This document shows, in pieces, positions 10,873-21,844 of a stretch of DNA of 64,000 nucleotides (position 1 is its first letter; each line of letters begins with the position of its first letter). The stretch lies in the NCBI GenBank assembly GCA_012934845.2, contig WNNJ02003822.1, positions 169,733-233,732 of the forward strand, given 5' to 3'. A model generated the notes under the pieces. That model worked only from the letters and a program-made list of their open reading frames with translations. It made no database searches and was not told the DNA's origin. A program made the translations under genes and the position numbers. The stretch is from Pomphorhynchus laevis (lineage: Eukaryota; Acanthocephala; Palaeacanthocephala; Echinorhynchida; Pomphorhynchidae).

Positions 10873-12543
10873 CCTTAACTTACTGATTCTGAACTTACGT
10901 CGATCCTCAATAACCTTCTGCCTAGTCGACTCCGACGCTCTCAGCGCTTGCGCTATGCTCCCTGGTTCGATTCTGACTGTAGTATTTCTAAGCGTCGACT
11001 CCGTCACTCTTTTCGTGTGTATAATCGCCTTCTTAAACGTTGTTCCAACTCACTCCCTCCAAATCTCCGTGATTCCTACTTAAGAATACGCCGTTCACAT
11101 CTCATTCTTATACGTACTAAACGTACTCTCTTTTGGCGAAATCAACTCGAGTCATCTTCCAACACTAAATCTCATTGGAAAATCTTAAACTCAATTCTTT
11201 CACGATCATCTACCCCTTGTAATATAAATCCTGATGAATTTTCTTCTTATCTACAAACTAAGCTATCTAATTTACTTTTCCTACTACCCATAGCCCCCTT
11301 GTACCCACTCTTATCTTTAAATACTTCCCTCCCAGAACTATTCCACCTTCTTCCCGTTTCGTCTGATGAAGTTTCTTCGGTTCTGCTGTCATTACCTAAT
11401 AAAACCTCTCCTTCTGACCCAATTCCCACTCACTTGCTTAAAAATATCTGCTCCGTTATCTTACCCTTCCTAACCACATTGTTCAACTCGTCCATCCGTA
11501 GCCGTACATTTCCTGCCATCTGGAAATGCGCCACTGTTCTTCCCCTAAATCAAAAAGCAATCTCTCGACTCCTCACTACCATCTTCGTACCGTCCTATTT
11601 CACTTCTCCCAACCCTCTCTAAACTCTTTGAGCGTCTCGTTCTTAAGCAAGTTAATACATATCTCTATTCCTCTAATTTATTTCCTCCCTTCCAAGCCAC
11701 TTTTCGCTCTAATTACTCTACCGAAATTGCATGTCTTAAAGTTTATAACGACTTACTCATCTCGCGCGATCATAAATTATGTAGTGTCATAGTTTCTCTT
11801 GATCTATCGTCTGCTTTTGACATCGTCGATCACTCGATTCTTCTCCATCGCCTTCGTCATGATTATGGCTTTTCTTTACCCACTGTGTCATGGTTTTCTT
11901 CATATCTATCAAACCGTACATTTCGCGTATATTCTAACTCTTCTCTCTCCCATCCTTCGTCCATTCCGTCCGGTGTTCCACAAGGCTCCGTATTAGGCCC
12001 TATACTTTTCTCTCTTCTTCTTGGTGATTTGTCTTCGATTTCTCATAAATTTAACTTCCATGTTATGCAATATGCTGATGACATTCTCATCTATGCTCAT
12101 GCACCTGTTTATCGTATTCACGATCTTAGTGTTTCCGCTTCGGACTGTCTTGTCTCAATTTCCAATCATCTTTCTTCCCTTCGCCTTTCTCTGAATCCTG
12201 ATAAATCCAAAATTATGTGGATCCTACCTCGACGCCTCGGCTTCGAACCTCCCTCCGTATCATTAAATTCTACAATTCTTCCTATCGTTGATAATCTCGT
12301 TTTCCTAGGCTTCCATTTTGACAACCGACTTTCACTTAAACCTTTCGTTAGAGATAAAGTACGCTCATCTACCTTGATACTCCGCAACCTCCGTCAAGTT
12401 CGTAGATTGATCGATTTCCCTTCTTGTATGACTCTCATATCATCTCTCCTTTTTTCTAGACTCGATTATTGTCTTAGTCTATTTTCCAACTCACCTAAAT
12501 CCATTCTTCTTCCCCTACAACGCATCGTCAACGCAGCTGTCCT
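10873..12543 (+). mobile_element. TL1 copy C, truncated at both ends
   Basis: Runs from the endonuclease-RT linker (DSELTSILNNLLPSRLRR) through the whole RT: TLFWRNQLESSSN, LLPVSSDEVSSVLLSLPNK, SGVPQGSVLGPILFSLLLGD, QYADDILIYAHAPVYRIHD, LNPDKSKIMWILPRRLG. It ends abruptly inside the thumb (RIVNAAV) at about 12543. One extra base near 11550 shifts the frame relative to copy D; the rest is open. It is almost identical to copy D at 17.8-19.4 kb, so it is young. The start abuts the LB 3' UTR. The right break is followed by a short duplicated motif, TATTCACGACAAG, at about 12544 and 12564. Confidence 0.85.
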
Positions 12544-12589
12544 ATTCACGACAAGTTATAAGGTATTCACGACAAGTATTGGTTATAAT

Positions 12590-14090
12590 AAAACAAGATA
12601 ATTCGCATAATTGCGAAATGGTCAAAAAGAACATTAAAATCAGACAAGTAAAGTATAATAATGTTGTCAACAGTACTTAGGAGTTTATTGAAAGACAAGT
12701 ATCATGTGATACAGTTGGTTGTGATGTATGGACACATATTATGTTCCTAAATCAATAGACTTGAGCTCGAAAGGTATGTTATTTTACCTCAGATTTTGTG
12801 ATGTACTGTGTCTACTAACACTGATGAAATACTATTTAAATAAATAAAACAATCATCATCTGATAAATTTATGGTGTCTTGTGAAGACAATTTTAAACAA
12901 TCGACAGCCAACCATGATGCTATTTTATACACGGTTCTATCGAAATTACAGGAAGACAACAGAACTCTAATGATGTCCTTCCTGATCAATCTGCTGATGT
13001 TTTTGACAAAAGAATAGAGGATGAGATTTACAAACATAGACGAACTGAATCTTTAAATAGTGGGGATTTAAATTATGAACTGAGAAAGCCTGTAACTTCA
13101 TGCGATGCAAGTGTTGATGACGAGGGCAATTCCTCAGGCAGAGCAGCCAATATAAGAAAAGTAAGGATTCGGAATTACGACAGAAGTATGAATGTTATTT
13201 TGAGTGGAATTGAAGAGTCGTGTATGATCAATTCCCAAGTAAGAGTTGATGAAGACGTTTCTCGTGTGCGTGCAGTATTTACCAGACTTCTTAAGGAAGA
13301 GGATAAGAATGTAGCTATGAAGCTGCAAGTTCGGAGTTTGATTCGTCTTGGGAAACGTACCACAGAGAACCCTCGCTTATTTAAGGTCGTCTTGAGTTCT
13401 GCTGACCACACTAAGATGTTGCTTCATCGTGGTTACCCCTTAAAAAAGAGTCTACTATAAGAATACTGAGAGACATTAATTTTGATGAGCGTTTGAATCA
13501 TGCAGGCATCATTAAAAACTAAACTTAATAGTGAAAGAGCAATAAAAAGCGCTACTCGTGCACTATATATTGTAAAGAACTCATTCCTTAAGATTACCAC
13601 TAATGTCTTTAGAAATTTGTTTAACACGTTGGTTCGTCCGCATTTAGAGTATGCAATTCAGGCTTCTTTCCCGGTCACCAAACAAGAAAGGACAGATATT
13701 GAGTCAGTCCTAAGGCGACGTTCTCGTGTATGTTCTAATGCGAGATAGGATTATGCATCTCGATTAGATTTGCTAGGAATTCAACCGATGTCATCACGAT
13801 TTTTTTCTTGACTTGATAGGAATGTATGCGCTTGTATACCGGTTGGACGGTTATCCGAGTGGTTCGATCACATTACGTTTATCGATTTTGAGAGTTGGCA
13901 TCGAAATTGTCTATAAAACAAGGCATGGTAGGTATCCAAAATGTTGAAGACTGTCGCACATGGTACGTAATATTTTGAATTCTCTGCCTGAATAAATTGC
14001 TTCCACCCGGAGTCTGCATTTGTTCAAAAAATTATTAAAGACATGGATCATCAAGAAGACGAGAAACGAGTCATGGACATATTTGCAGTT
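12590..14090 (+). mobile_element. internally deleted LINE: ORF1 joined to RT C-terminal tail
   Basis: Near 12698-12750 a zinc finger reads SCDTVGCDVWTHIMFL (C-x4-C, WTH), like TL1 ORF1. Near 13140-13455 is an ORF1 RNA-binding-type domain: MNVILSGIEES, SLIRLGKRTTENPRLFKVVL. It then jumps to an RT tail at about 13500-13748 (FNTLVRPHLEYAIQASFPV, ESVLRRRSRVC). An element C-terminus follows near 13980-14090 (NILNSLPE, SLHLFKKLLKTW). Endonuclease and catalytic RT are missing, so this copy cannot move by itself. Stops and frame changes are present. Confidence 0.6.
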
Positions 14091-14109
14091 ATTTATTTTT
14101 ATTTGTTAC

Positions 14110-14290
14110 AATTTAAATATTGCGCTGGCAGATCATTGCGCTGGCAGACAAGCGCAATGATCAGTACTCTGTTTGTATTGCAAGGATCCGATCTTATCTA
14201 TCCATGTCACTGGCCAAATCTGCTTCTATGTGCTTAGAGCAAGCCGCTCTGCGTATCGTCGCCCGGATAGAATGGTTAACTCTATCATCT
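14110..14290 (+). pseudogene. small fossil piece of the same RT family as 27273-28462
   Basis: The peptide IALADKRNDQYSVCIARIR followed by SYLSMSLAKSASMCL resembles the C-terminal end of an invertebrate RT family that I recall from corals and sea urchins (pattern: Y-S, I-R, S-L-S, C-L). Short, isolated and broken. The family assignment is from memory and tentative. Confidence 0.35.
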
Positions 14291-14836
14291 CGTCTGATAG
14301 GTGATGGGCCGATCGCAATCCACAGATACATAACAGTAACAATGTAACATATTTTTTGAGGCCCATTTGAGGGAACTTAAAATTGTGGCTGTTTAATAAT
14401 ATAACTTAAAAAAATTATTACAAGACTTTGACACATAAAAGAGTCATTTTGTCTGATCACAATATTAAGAAAAGAAAAAAAGAAAGAAAAAAAGTAGTTC
14501 AGCAATAATAAATTGTCACATATAGTTATATATTTCCTGCAAAGAATCTTCTCTTTTTATCCACATGCTCAGCGCATTCTGGAAAGATTTGTACTGTGCC
14601 ATAGACACGATCGAATTCGGCAATCGCTTCCATAGGTTTATTGCTCTGTGAAATAATCGCAATTATCTATGACATTTCCCGTGTGATTGAACGCAACTGA
14701 TAACGAGTGTCCTCTGTGGCTCGGGCGATCATTTAGAATAACGGATTCCGATGGATAACCAGGAAAGACATGGATCATTCGCCATAACTGTAATAAATCA
14801 TTGTAATAATACAATAATTTATTTAACGTGGCAAAT

Positions 14837-14853
14837 GCGTGCAAAATGCACGC
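14837..14853 (-). other. TL 3'-end hairpin of copy D
   Basis: The same GCGTGCA/TGCACGC stem as at 9726-9742, here on the minus strand. Confidence 0.7.
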
Positions 14854-15411
14854 TTATATAACCACCAACAAACAAAAAAAAGAACATCAAAAGTCACAGA
14901 TAATTAGTTAATTGTTGAAATGGAATTGGATTTGGCGTTTGAAGCACGGCATAGATGTTGATTGGCGGATATGAATAGGCAGTTGATTCCACAAGAGAGG
15001 AGCAGCCACAACGAAGGAGCGGAAGCCAAAAGAGGTAGAGTAGATTGGGACATGTAAAAGAAGGGAATTACGGGAACGCAGAGCACAATACACAGTACGA
15101 GAATTGTCGAGAAAAGGAAGGTTGAGAAATGAAGAGGTATGATAAGTTATAAGGCGAAAAGCAATGATAAGAAGACGAATTTGAACACAACAATAAATGG
15201 TAGGCCAATCAAGAGAAACAAGATAGTGGGATGCGTGATCAAAACGACGAAGACGGAGAACTCGGACGGCAGCGTTGATGTTGCGTTGTAAAGGAAAAAG
15301 AGTGGATTTAGGTGAGTTGGAAAATAGAATAAGACAGTAATCAAGTCTTGAGAAAAGAAGAGAAGATATGAGAGTCATACAAGAAGGGAAATCGATCAAT
15401 CTACGAACTTG

Positions 15412-17775
15412 CCCCCGATCTTCATCGAACTTCATCGATGTCCCCGATCATTTTGCTGCCCAAACCTCACTGTTCATCTCTGATCCTGGTCTATCCGATC
15501 ACTTTCTTATCACCCTTGATCTCGCTCGCAACCACACCCCTCCTCACACACCTACAATCCTACGTCGCCCTTGGAGAAATCTTGACCTCTCCCTTCTCCG
15601 CTCTGTCTTACTCAAATCGTCTCTATCATTACCCACAATAACATATTCATCTCCTCACGATCTCGCCTTTCTTTTCGACTCTGAACTCACATCCACTCTC
15701 GATATTCTCTTGCCCTTCAAGTCTCACCCACACCGTCGCTTGCACCGTGCACAATGGTTTGACATCCAATGCCTACTCTCAAAGCGTCGACTTCGCCATG
15801 CTTTTCGAGTCTATCACCGCTCTCTCAGACGCGATTTCCGCTCGATCACTCCGTCTTTCCGTGATTCCTATCTTGCTCTTCGCCGGTCTCATCTCCACCT
15901 ACTACGTACCAAATGCAACTCCTTCTAGCAGCATAAAATCATCACTTCATTCAACTCTAAGACTCTCTGGCATACTTTTAACTCAATCCTGGCTCGTTCC
16001 TCTACGCCTTGCAACATCAATGCTAATGATTATTCGTCATTTCTCCAGACTAAAGTATCCACGCTGCTCTCTCACACCCCGGTCTCCATCCTATCCCACT
16101 CTGCCCAGTCTACTCTCATCCTTCCGGAACTCTTTCATCTTCTCCCTGTATCACCTACAGAAGTATCATCTGTCCTCATGTCCTTGCCCAACAAAACCTC
16201 ACCTGCCGATCCCCTGCCTACCCACATATTAAAATCTATATGCTCATCGATATCCCCATTTCTCACAACCTTGTTTAACTCGTCCATCCGCAGTCGTATC
16301 TTCCCTTCACACTGGAAATCCGCAATCGTTCGTCCCCTCCTTAAGAAACAATCGCTCGACCCCTCCCTTCCTTCTAGCTATCGCCCCATTTCACTACTCC
16401 CTACTCTTTCAAAGCTCTTAGAACGCCTCATCTTAATACAAATCAACGCTTATCTCTCCTCATCCAATCTGTACCCTCCTTTCCAATCCGCTTTCCGCTC
16501 TAATCACTCGACAGAAATCGCATGCATAAAAGTGTACAACGACTTACTCATTTCTCGAGACAAGGCTCTATATAGTGTTCTCATCTCCCTCGACCTCTCC
16601 TCCGCATTCGACATTGTCGACCACTCCGTCCTCCTTTCTCGCCTTCGTTATGATTACGGCTTTTCTTCCTCCTCCGTAGCTTGGTTCGCCTCATATCTAT
16701 CCGACCGTTCCTTTCGCGTCTGTTCTAATTCATCATCCTCCCCTCCCATCCCTATTTTTTTGCGGGGTTCCACAAGGTTCAGTCCTAGGTCCCCTGCTTT
16801 TCTCTCTTTTGCTTGGCGATCTCTCTCCATTTATCAAACCTTACTCCTTTAACGTCATGCAATACGCCGATGACATTCTAATCTATGCTCATGCACCCGC
16901 ACATCGCATACACGATATCGGCATTTCTGCCTCCAACTGTCTTTCTTCTATCTACAAACGTCTCTCCAATCTCCATCTCGTTCTAAACCCCGAAAAGTCC
17001 AAAATAATGTGGATCCTCCCCGTAAACCAAACATATCTCCTCCCATTGTTTCTTTTGCCTCATCGATCATCCCTATAGTCCACAATCTCACTTTCTTAGG
17101 CTTCCATTTCGATGATCACCTTTCCCTTAAACCCTTCGTCCGTGACAAGGTCCGCTCGTCTAACTTAATTCTCCGTGACATCCGCCGTATCCGCCCCCTT
17201 ATCGACTTCCGTTCTTGTATGTCTCTTCTTTCATCGCTTCTTTTCCCTAAAATCGATTACTGCCTTAGCCTTTTCGCCAATTCTCCAAAATCCATCATCC
17301 TACCCCTACAACGAATAATCAACACCGCCGTTCGAGTGCTCTTTCGTCTCCGTCGCTTCGACCACACATCCACATATTTTGCCCAACTCTCCTGGCCCAC
17401 CATCCACATCCGCATCAAACTCCGCCTTCTTCTCGTTACTTTTCGTCTCATCGCTGTCGGCTCCCCATCGTTCATCAACCTTCCTTTCTTAGACGATACT
17501 CGCCCCACCTCGCTATCGCTTCGTTCCTGTCATACCCTCTTACTCCACGTTCCTAATTACTCCAACAACTACGGTCTCCGATCCTTCCTCGTCGCCGCCT
17601 CACTCGCCTGGAATCAACTCCCTCTCGACGTCCGCCGCGCTCCCTCCTTTATCACATTCAAACACCTCCTCCGTTCACACCTTCTCGACACCTGATTCAC
17701 AGTTTTGTTTTGTTGTGGTCATGTAAGCGTGCGCTGGCACGCATTTGCCACGTTAAAATAAATCCTTTCTTTTTT
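15412..17775 (+). mobile_element. TL2 LINE copy, youngest level of the nest
   Basis: Runs from the end of the endonuclease (SDPGLSDHFLITLDLARN; SDH motif present) through linker and RT to a full 3' end. Motifs: RPISLLPTLSKLLERLI, DLSSAFDIVDHS, QYADDILIYAHAPAHRIHD, LNPEKSKIMWIL, then FLGFHFDDHLSLKPFV and AWNQLPLDVRRAPSF. It ends at stop 17693-17695. Breaks visible: TAG 15926-15928 (Trp in related copies), a frame change in a T-run near 16757, and another near 17020. It is more C-rich than TL1, which defines subfamily TL2. TTG at both junctions (15409-15411, 17776-17778) may be the target duplication. Confidence 0.85.
17727..17742 (+). other. TL2 3'-end hairpin (GCGTGC/GCACGC, GCTG loop)
   Basis: Same position relative to GTAAGC and ATTTGCCACG as in TL1, with a different loop. 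The stem is conserved although the loop is not. Confidence 0.7.
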
Positions 17776-19945
17776 TTGACGGAGGTTGCGGAGTATCAAG
17801 GTAGATGAGCGTACTTTATCTCTAACGAAAGGTTTAAGTGAAAGTCGGTTGTCAAAATGGAAGCCTAGGAAAACGAGATTATCAACGATAGGAAGAATTG
17901 TAGAATTTAATGATACGGAGGGAGGTTCGAAGCCGAGGCGTCGAGGTAGGATCCACATAATTTTGGATTTATCAGGATTCAGAGAAAGGCGAAGGGAAGA
18001 AAGATGATTGGAAATTGAGACAAGACAGTCCGAAGCGGAAACACTAAGATCGTGAATACGATAAACAGGTGCATGAGCATAGATGAGAATGTCATCAGCA
18101 TATTGCATAACATGGAAGTTAAATTTATGAGAAATCGAAGACAAATCACCAAGAAGAAGAGAGAAAAGTATAGGGCCTAATACGGAGCCTTGTGGAACAC
18201 CGGACGGAATGGACGAAGGATGGGAGAGAGAAGAGTTAGAATATACGCGAAATGTACGGTTTGATAGATATGAAGAAAACCATGATACAGTGGGTAAAGA
18301 GAAGCCATAATCATGACGAAGGCGATGGAGAAGAATCGAGTGATCGACGATGTCAAAAGCAGACGATAGATCAAGAGAAACTATGACACTACATAATTTA
18401 TGATCGCGTTATATGAGTAAGTCGTTATAAACTTTAAGGCATGCAATTTCGGTAGAGTAATTAGAGCGAAAAGTGGCTTGGAAGGGAGGAAATAAATTAG
18501 AGGAATAGAGATATGTATTAACTTGCTTAAGAACGAGACGCTCAAAGAGTTTAGAGAGGGTTGGGAGAAGTGAAATAGGACGGTACGAAGATGGTAGTGA
18601 GGAGTCGAGAGATTGCTTTTTGTTTAGGGGAAGAACAGTGGCGCATTTCCAGATGGAAGGAAATGTACGGCTACGGATGGACGAGTTGAACAATGTGGTT
18701 AGGAAGGGTAAGATAACGGAGCAGATATTTTTAAGCAAGTGAGTGGGAATTGGGTCATAAGGAGAGGTTTTATTAGGTAATGACAGCAGAACCGAAGAAA
18801 CTTCATCAGACGAAACGGGAAGAAGGTGGAATAGTTCTGGGAGGGAAGTATTTAAAGATAAGAGTGGGTACAAGGGGGCTATGGGTATTAGGAAAAGTAA
18901 ATTAGATAGCTTAGTTTGTAGATAAGAAGAAAATTCATCAGGATTTATATTACAAGGGGTAGATGATCGTGAAAGAATTGAGTTTAAGATTTTCCAATGA
19001 GATTTAGTGTTGGAAGATGACTCGAGTTGATTTCGCCAAAAGAGAGTACGTTTAGTACGTATAAGAATGAGATGTGAACGGCGTATTCTTAAGTAGGAAT
19101 CACGGAGATTTGGAGGGAGTGAGTTGGGACAACGTTTAAGAAGGCGATTATACACACGAAAAGAGTGACGGAGTCGACGCTTAGAAATACTACAGTCAGA
19201 ATCGAACCAGGGAGCATAGCGCAAGCGCTGAGAGCGTCGGAGTCGACTAGGCAGAAGTTTATTGATGATAGACATAAGTTCAGAATCAAACAGAATGCAG
19301 AGATCATCGGGAGAGAGATAGTTAAGAGGAAGTGAAAAGAGTGAAGAATTGAGTAAGGCTGTGCGAGAATTGGGATATCGAGAATTGAGTAAGGCTGTAC
19401 ACATATCTCTTGTAAACTGAAGTAATATTTAGTTGGCTTAGTCTATCACAGTAGGCGATGTTCCGAAGACCAGAACATAGCTTGGAAAATCGGCGAAGAA
19501 TCTTTTTTAATTGGTTTATTTCACCACGCGTAGAAGGAAAAGTCGCCGGCGAAGCATAATCAATGATTGGTATGATCAACGCCTTATATAATAGTGAGAA
19601 CTGAGACGGCGGAAGCGAACTAAAGGTATTTTCGATCATGTAAATAATTTTTCTCGACGTGTTGCATATATTTTCAGTATTGAGGTCGGTTTTAAACGAA
19701 TTCTGAACAATTATCCCAAGATCTTTTGTATACGAATTTGTGGGAATAATCTCACCGCAAACAGAATAATCATTTGGTAAATCACTACGACCAAATCTGA
19801 GGTGGACACATTTAGTAATGTTAACCATGATTCCGGTCAGTTCGCTCCTCCTATCAACCATATTTATAGATTGCAGATCGGCATGGGATGTTATGATATT
19901 CCATATTTTAATACGGAATGTTATGACATTCCATATTTGTTTTTT

Positions 19946-20339
19946 TTTGCTTGTTGACTTCTTTTTCTTCGTTTCTAATTTTTTAGTTTTATTTTTTTTC
20001 AACTGTGATAAGTTTAAGCCTTGTAATATCGTCATCAAAGATATTGAATCATCAACGATATCACATAAGCGAAATGATTTGAAAAATACAAAAATGTTCG
20101 AAAAAGATAAAATATTTGTTTGAAAAGGATGAAAACATTCTAGTGGAAAGATAAAAATAATGTTAGAAAGGATAAAATAATTTTGCAACGAATTTGGCAC
20201 ATTGCTTGATAACTGTGTTTATTACTAATTAATGTATATCGCAGAATATTGCATTTTTAGTAAAATAATCTATTATGATAATTAAACTGTATTATAGGCT
20301 TTGTGTTTCCACAGTGTGGACTACTTTTGATTGAATCCA
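19946..20339. other. spacer without a recognised gene
   Basis: AT-rich. No ORF or named repeat. Confidence 0.45.
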
Positions 20340-20890
20340 ATTAAGTGATATTCGCTCTTGTTCAATAATTAAATCAGCTAACTGAGTCTACGTATTTAAT
20401 ATAATTATAAAATAAACAAAACATAATAATGCTAAATCAAAATTTAATAATTAAATAATAAAATTAATAATTGTTTTTAGATTTTCTATAATTTTAAATC
20501 AAGTTAAAAAAATGAAATTTAAAATAAACGTCATTTTTATGAATTGACTAATAAATAACAGACGTTGTATCAAAATAAGAATTAGAGGTCATCAGGAGGA
20601 ACTGCTATGCTATCAGGTTTCGGCCCCTAACTCCTCTACCCAACATAGCAGCGGGGCCAAATACATGCTAATGATGTATTTCCTCTGAAATAACTATCTA
20701 GTATCTTATTCTAATGCAAAGTATATTATTTATTATCCATCCATAAAAATTTGCCACTTAAGAGTTTAAATTTATTCTTTATATTATTGTGTTAATTTGT
20801 ATATTTTACTATTTTCTGCTTGATGTTATTTTTATAGTAACCTAGTTTAAAATATGTATCTATTAAATTATTTAAATAGTTTATGACTAT
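20340..20890 (+). repeat. structured AT-rich dispersed repeat, most complete core
   Basis: Begins with words shared by many copies in the YPEL5 intron (AACTGAGTCTACGTATTT; GAATTGACTAATAAATAA). It then has a GC-rich core at 20602-20658 with two interleaved pairings. CTGCTATG (20602-20609) can pair with CATAGCAG (20644-20651). GGCCCC (20622-20627) can pair with GGGGCC (20653-20658). A small hairpin ATACAT/ATGTAT follows (20661-20679). No ORF. The family is not recognised; SINE- or MITE-derived are both possible. Confidence 0.7.
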
Positions 20891-21179
20891 AAACTTCATA
20901 AATTTATTTATGACTAGTTTTTAAAGATGGCGATGGGACTGAAGATTGCAGAGTCAAGAAACAAGTATTTGTATGGTACGGAGCCTAAATATTTGGTTGA
21001 GATTATAAACCGAAGTTATTAAAATAGCTATTGAATTGATTTTGGGCAGCAATCAGAATAGATTACAAAATATAATTAGAAGTGTATTTATATATTGGAT
21101 TTTCATTAACATTACGGGTTTTATTGTTGATAATGTCGAATCCGGAATACTTGAAATTAATCACTAAAATCTAAAATTT
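20891..21179. other. spacer without a recognised gene
   Basis: AT-rich. No coding signal. Confidence 0.4.
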
Positions 21180-21830
21180 AAAATTACTCAGATTACGTAC
21201 TATGATTTCAAAAATTTCTTAAAATCATTTCTCATTTCAAATTAAATCAGTAATGGTAGTGGAGGGGTTTACCTTCAATTTGAAAACTACCTATTTTTGA
21301 AATAAATTAGTATTATCAAACTAGTCATCTACAGTGCAGTAATTGCTACCATTAAAATTTTGATGACTATTTTATTCTGCGCGTTGCAGTACGCTGCATT
21401 TCAGTATTGGTAGAACTCACTAGCTACTGATTCAATACCGACGTTTCACGCTTCGGACTTTTAATGTTGGCTGACGATCACTCGGCTGGTCTGCTTTATT
21501 GAAATTTAGATTTAATGAAATACTTGTCTTACATTTCGCAAATTTTATTGAAATTATTCATTATTTCAAATAAAATCAGCCTTAGCAGGTGAAAGTTCTA
21601 CCTTCAATTTCAAAATCTATCTTTTTGAAATTAATTACTACAGATTAATAAATTAATTAATCTACAAATTAAAGACTTTCGTCTTACATTTTGCAAAAAT
21701 AATTGAAATCATTTCTAATTTCAAATGAAATCGGTGCTGGCATTGAAGGTGCAACCTTTCATTTGGAAACCTACCAATCTTTGCAATTAATTATTATTAT
21801 CAAACTAGTCATCTATAGTTTTCTTCCTAA
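21180..21830 (-). repeat. inverted copy of the 63.1-63.9 kb repeat, with three tandem subunits
   Basis: Three related stretches of about 130-150 bp start near 21190, 21520 and 21680. Each has a CTTACATTT-type word, a run like ATTTCAAATNAAATC, and then a CTACCTTCAATTT-type word. The segment 21380-21480 (GTTGGCTGACGATCACTCG) is the reverse complement of words at 63555-63580. No ORF. Confidence 0.65.
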
Positions 21831-21844
21831 TTTTAAGTTTATAT

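Larger units (their letters stand above)
14806..19396 (-). mobile_element. TL1 copy D (-), nested in LB and itself split by TL2
   Basis: The 5' part, 19396 down to 17779, runs from the endonuclease-RT linker through block B and YADD to ILRNLRQ. The 3' part, 15411 down to 14806, continues with VRRLIDFPSCMTLIS to the terminal hairpin and tail. The two parts join in sequence order once the TL2 insert is set aside. RT motifs are intact in the 5' part: SGVPQGSVLGPILFS, QYADDILIYAH. One break is near 18412, where a serine codon of the LLISRD motif reads as a stop in this orientation. It starts with a short duplicated stretch (AGCCTTACTCAATTCT, twice, 19331-19396). Confidence 0.85.
14410..19945 (-). 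mobile_element. LB LINE (-), split by 4.6 kb of nested TL elements
   Basis: Two halves of one LB copy. The 5' half (19945 down to 19397) reads KIWNVIT, NITKCVHLRFGRSDLP and so on, to ITSVYKRYVY. The 3' half (14805 down to 14410) continues NDLLQLWRMIHVFPGYP to the T/C-rich 3' UTR and the GTGATCAGACAAAA end word. Protein order across the gap is the same as in the uninterrupted + copy at 10470-10560. The bases GTA at 14803-14805 and 19397-19399 fit a 3-bp target duplication. The 5' end carries a small duplication of the KIWN-IIT segment (19865-19945). Truncated before the RT catalytic region. Confidence 0.85.

Noticed and set aside
12166-12387. Antisense 73-codon ORF rich in Arg/Lys, repeated at 17786-18007 and 41162-41383
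   Set aside because: It is the reverse strand of the TL RT thumb; its conservation reflects recent TL copies, not a gene.
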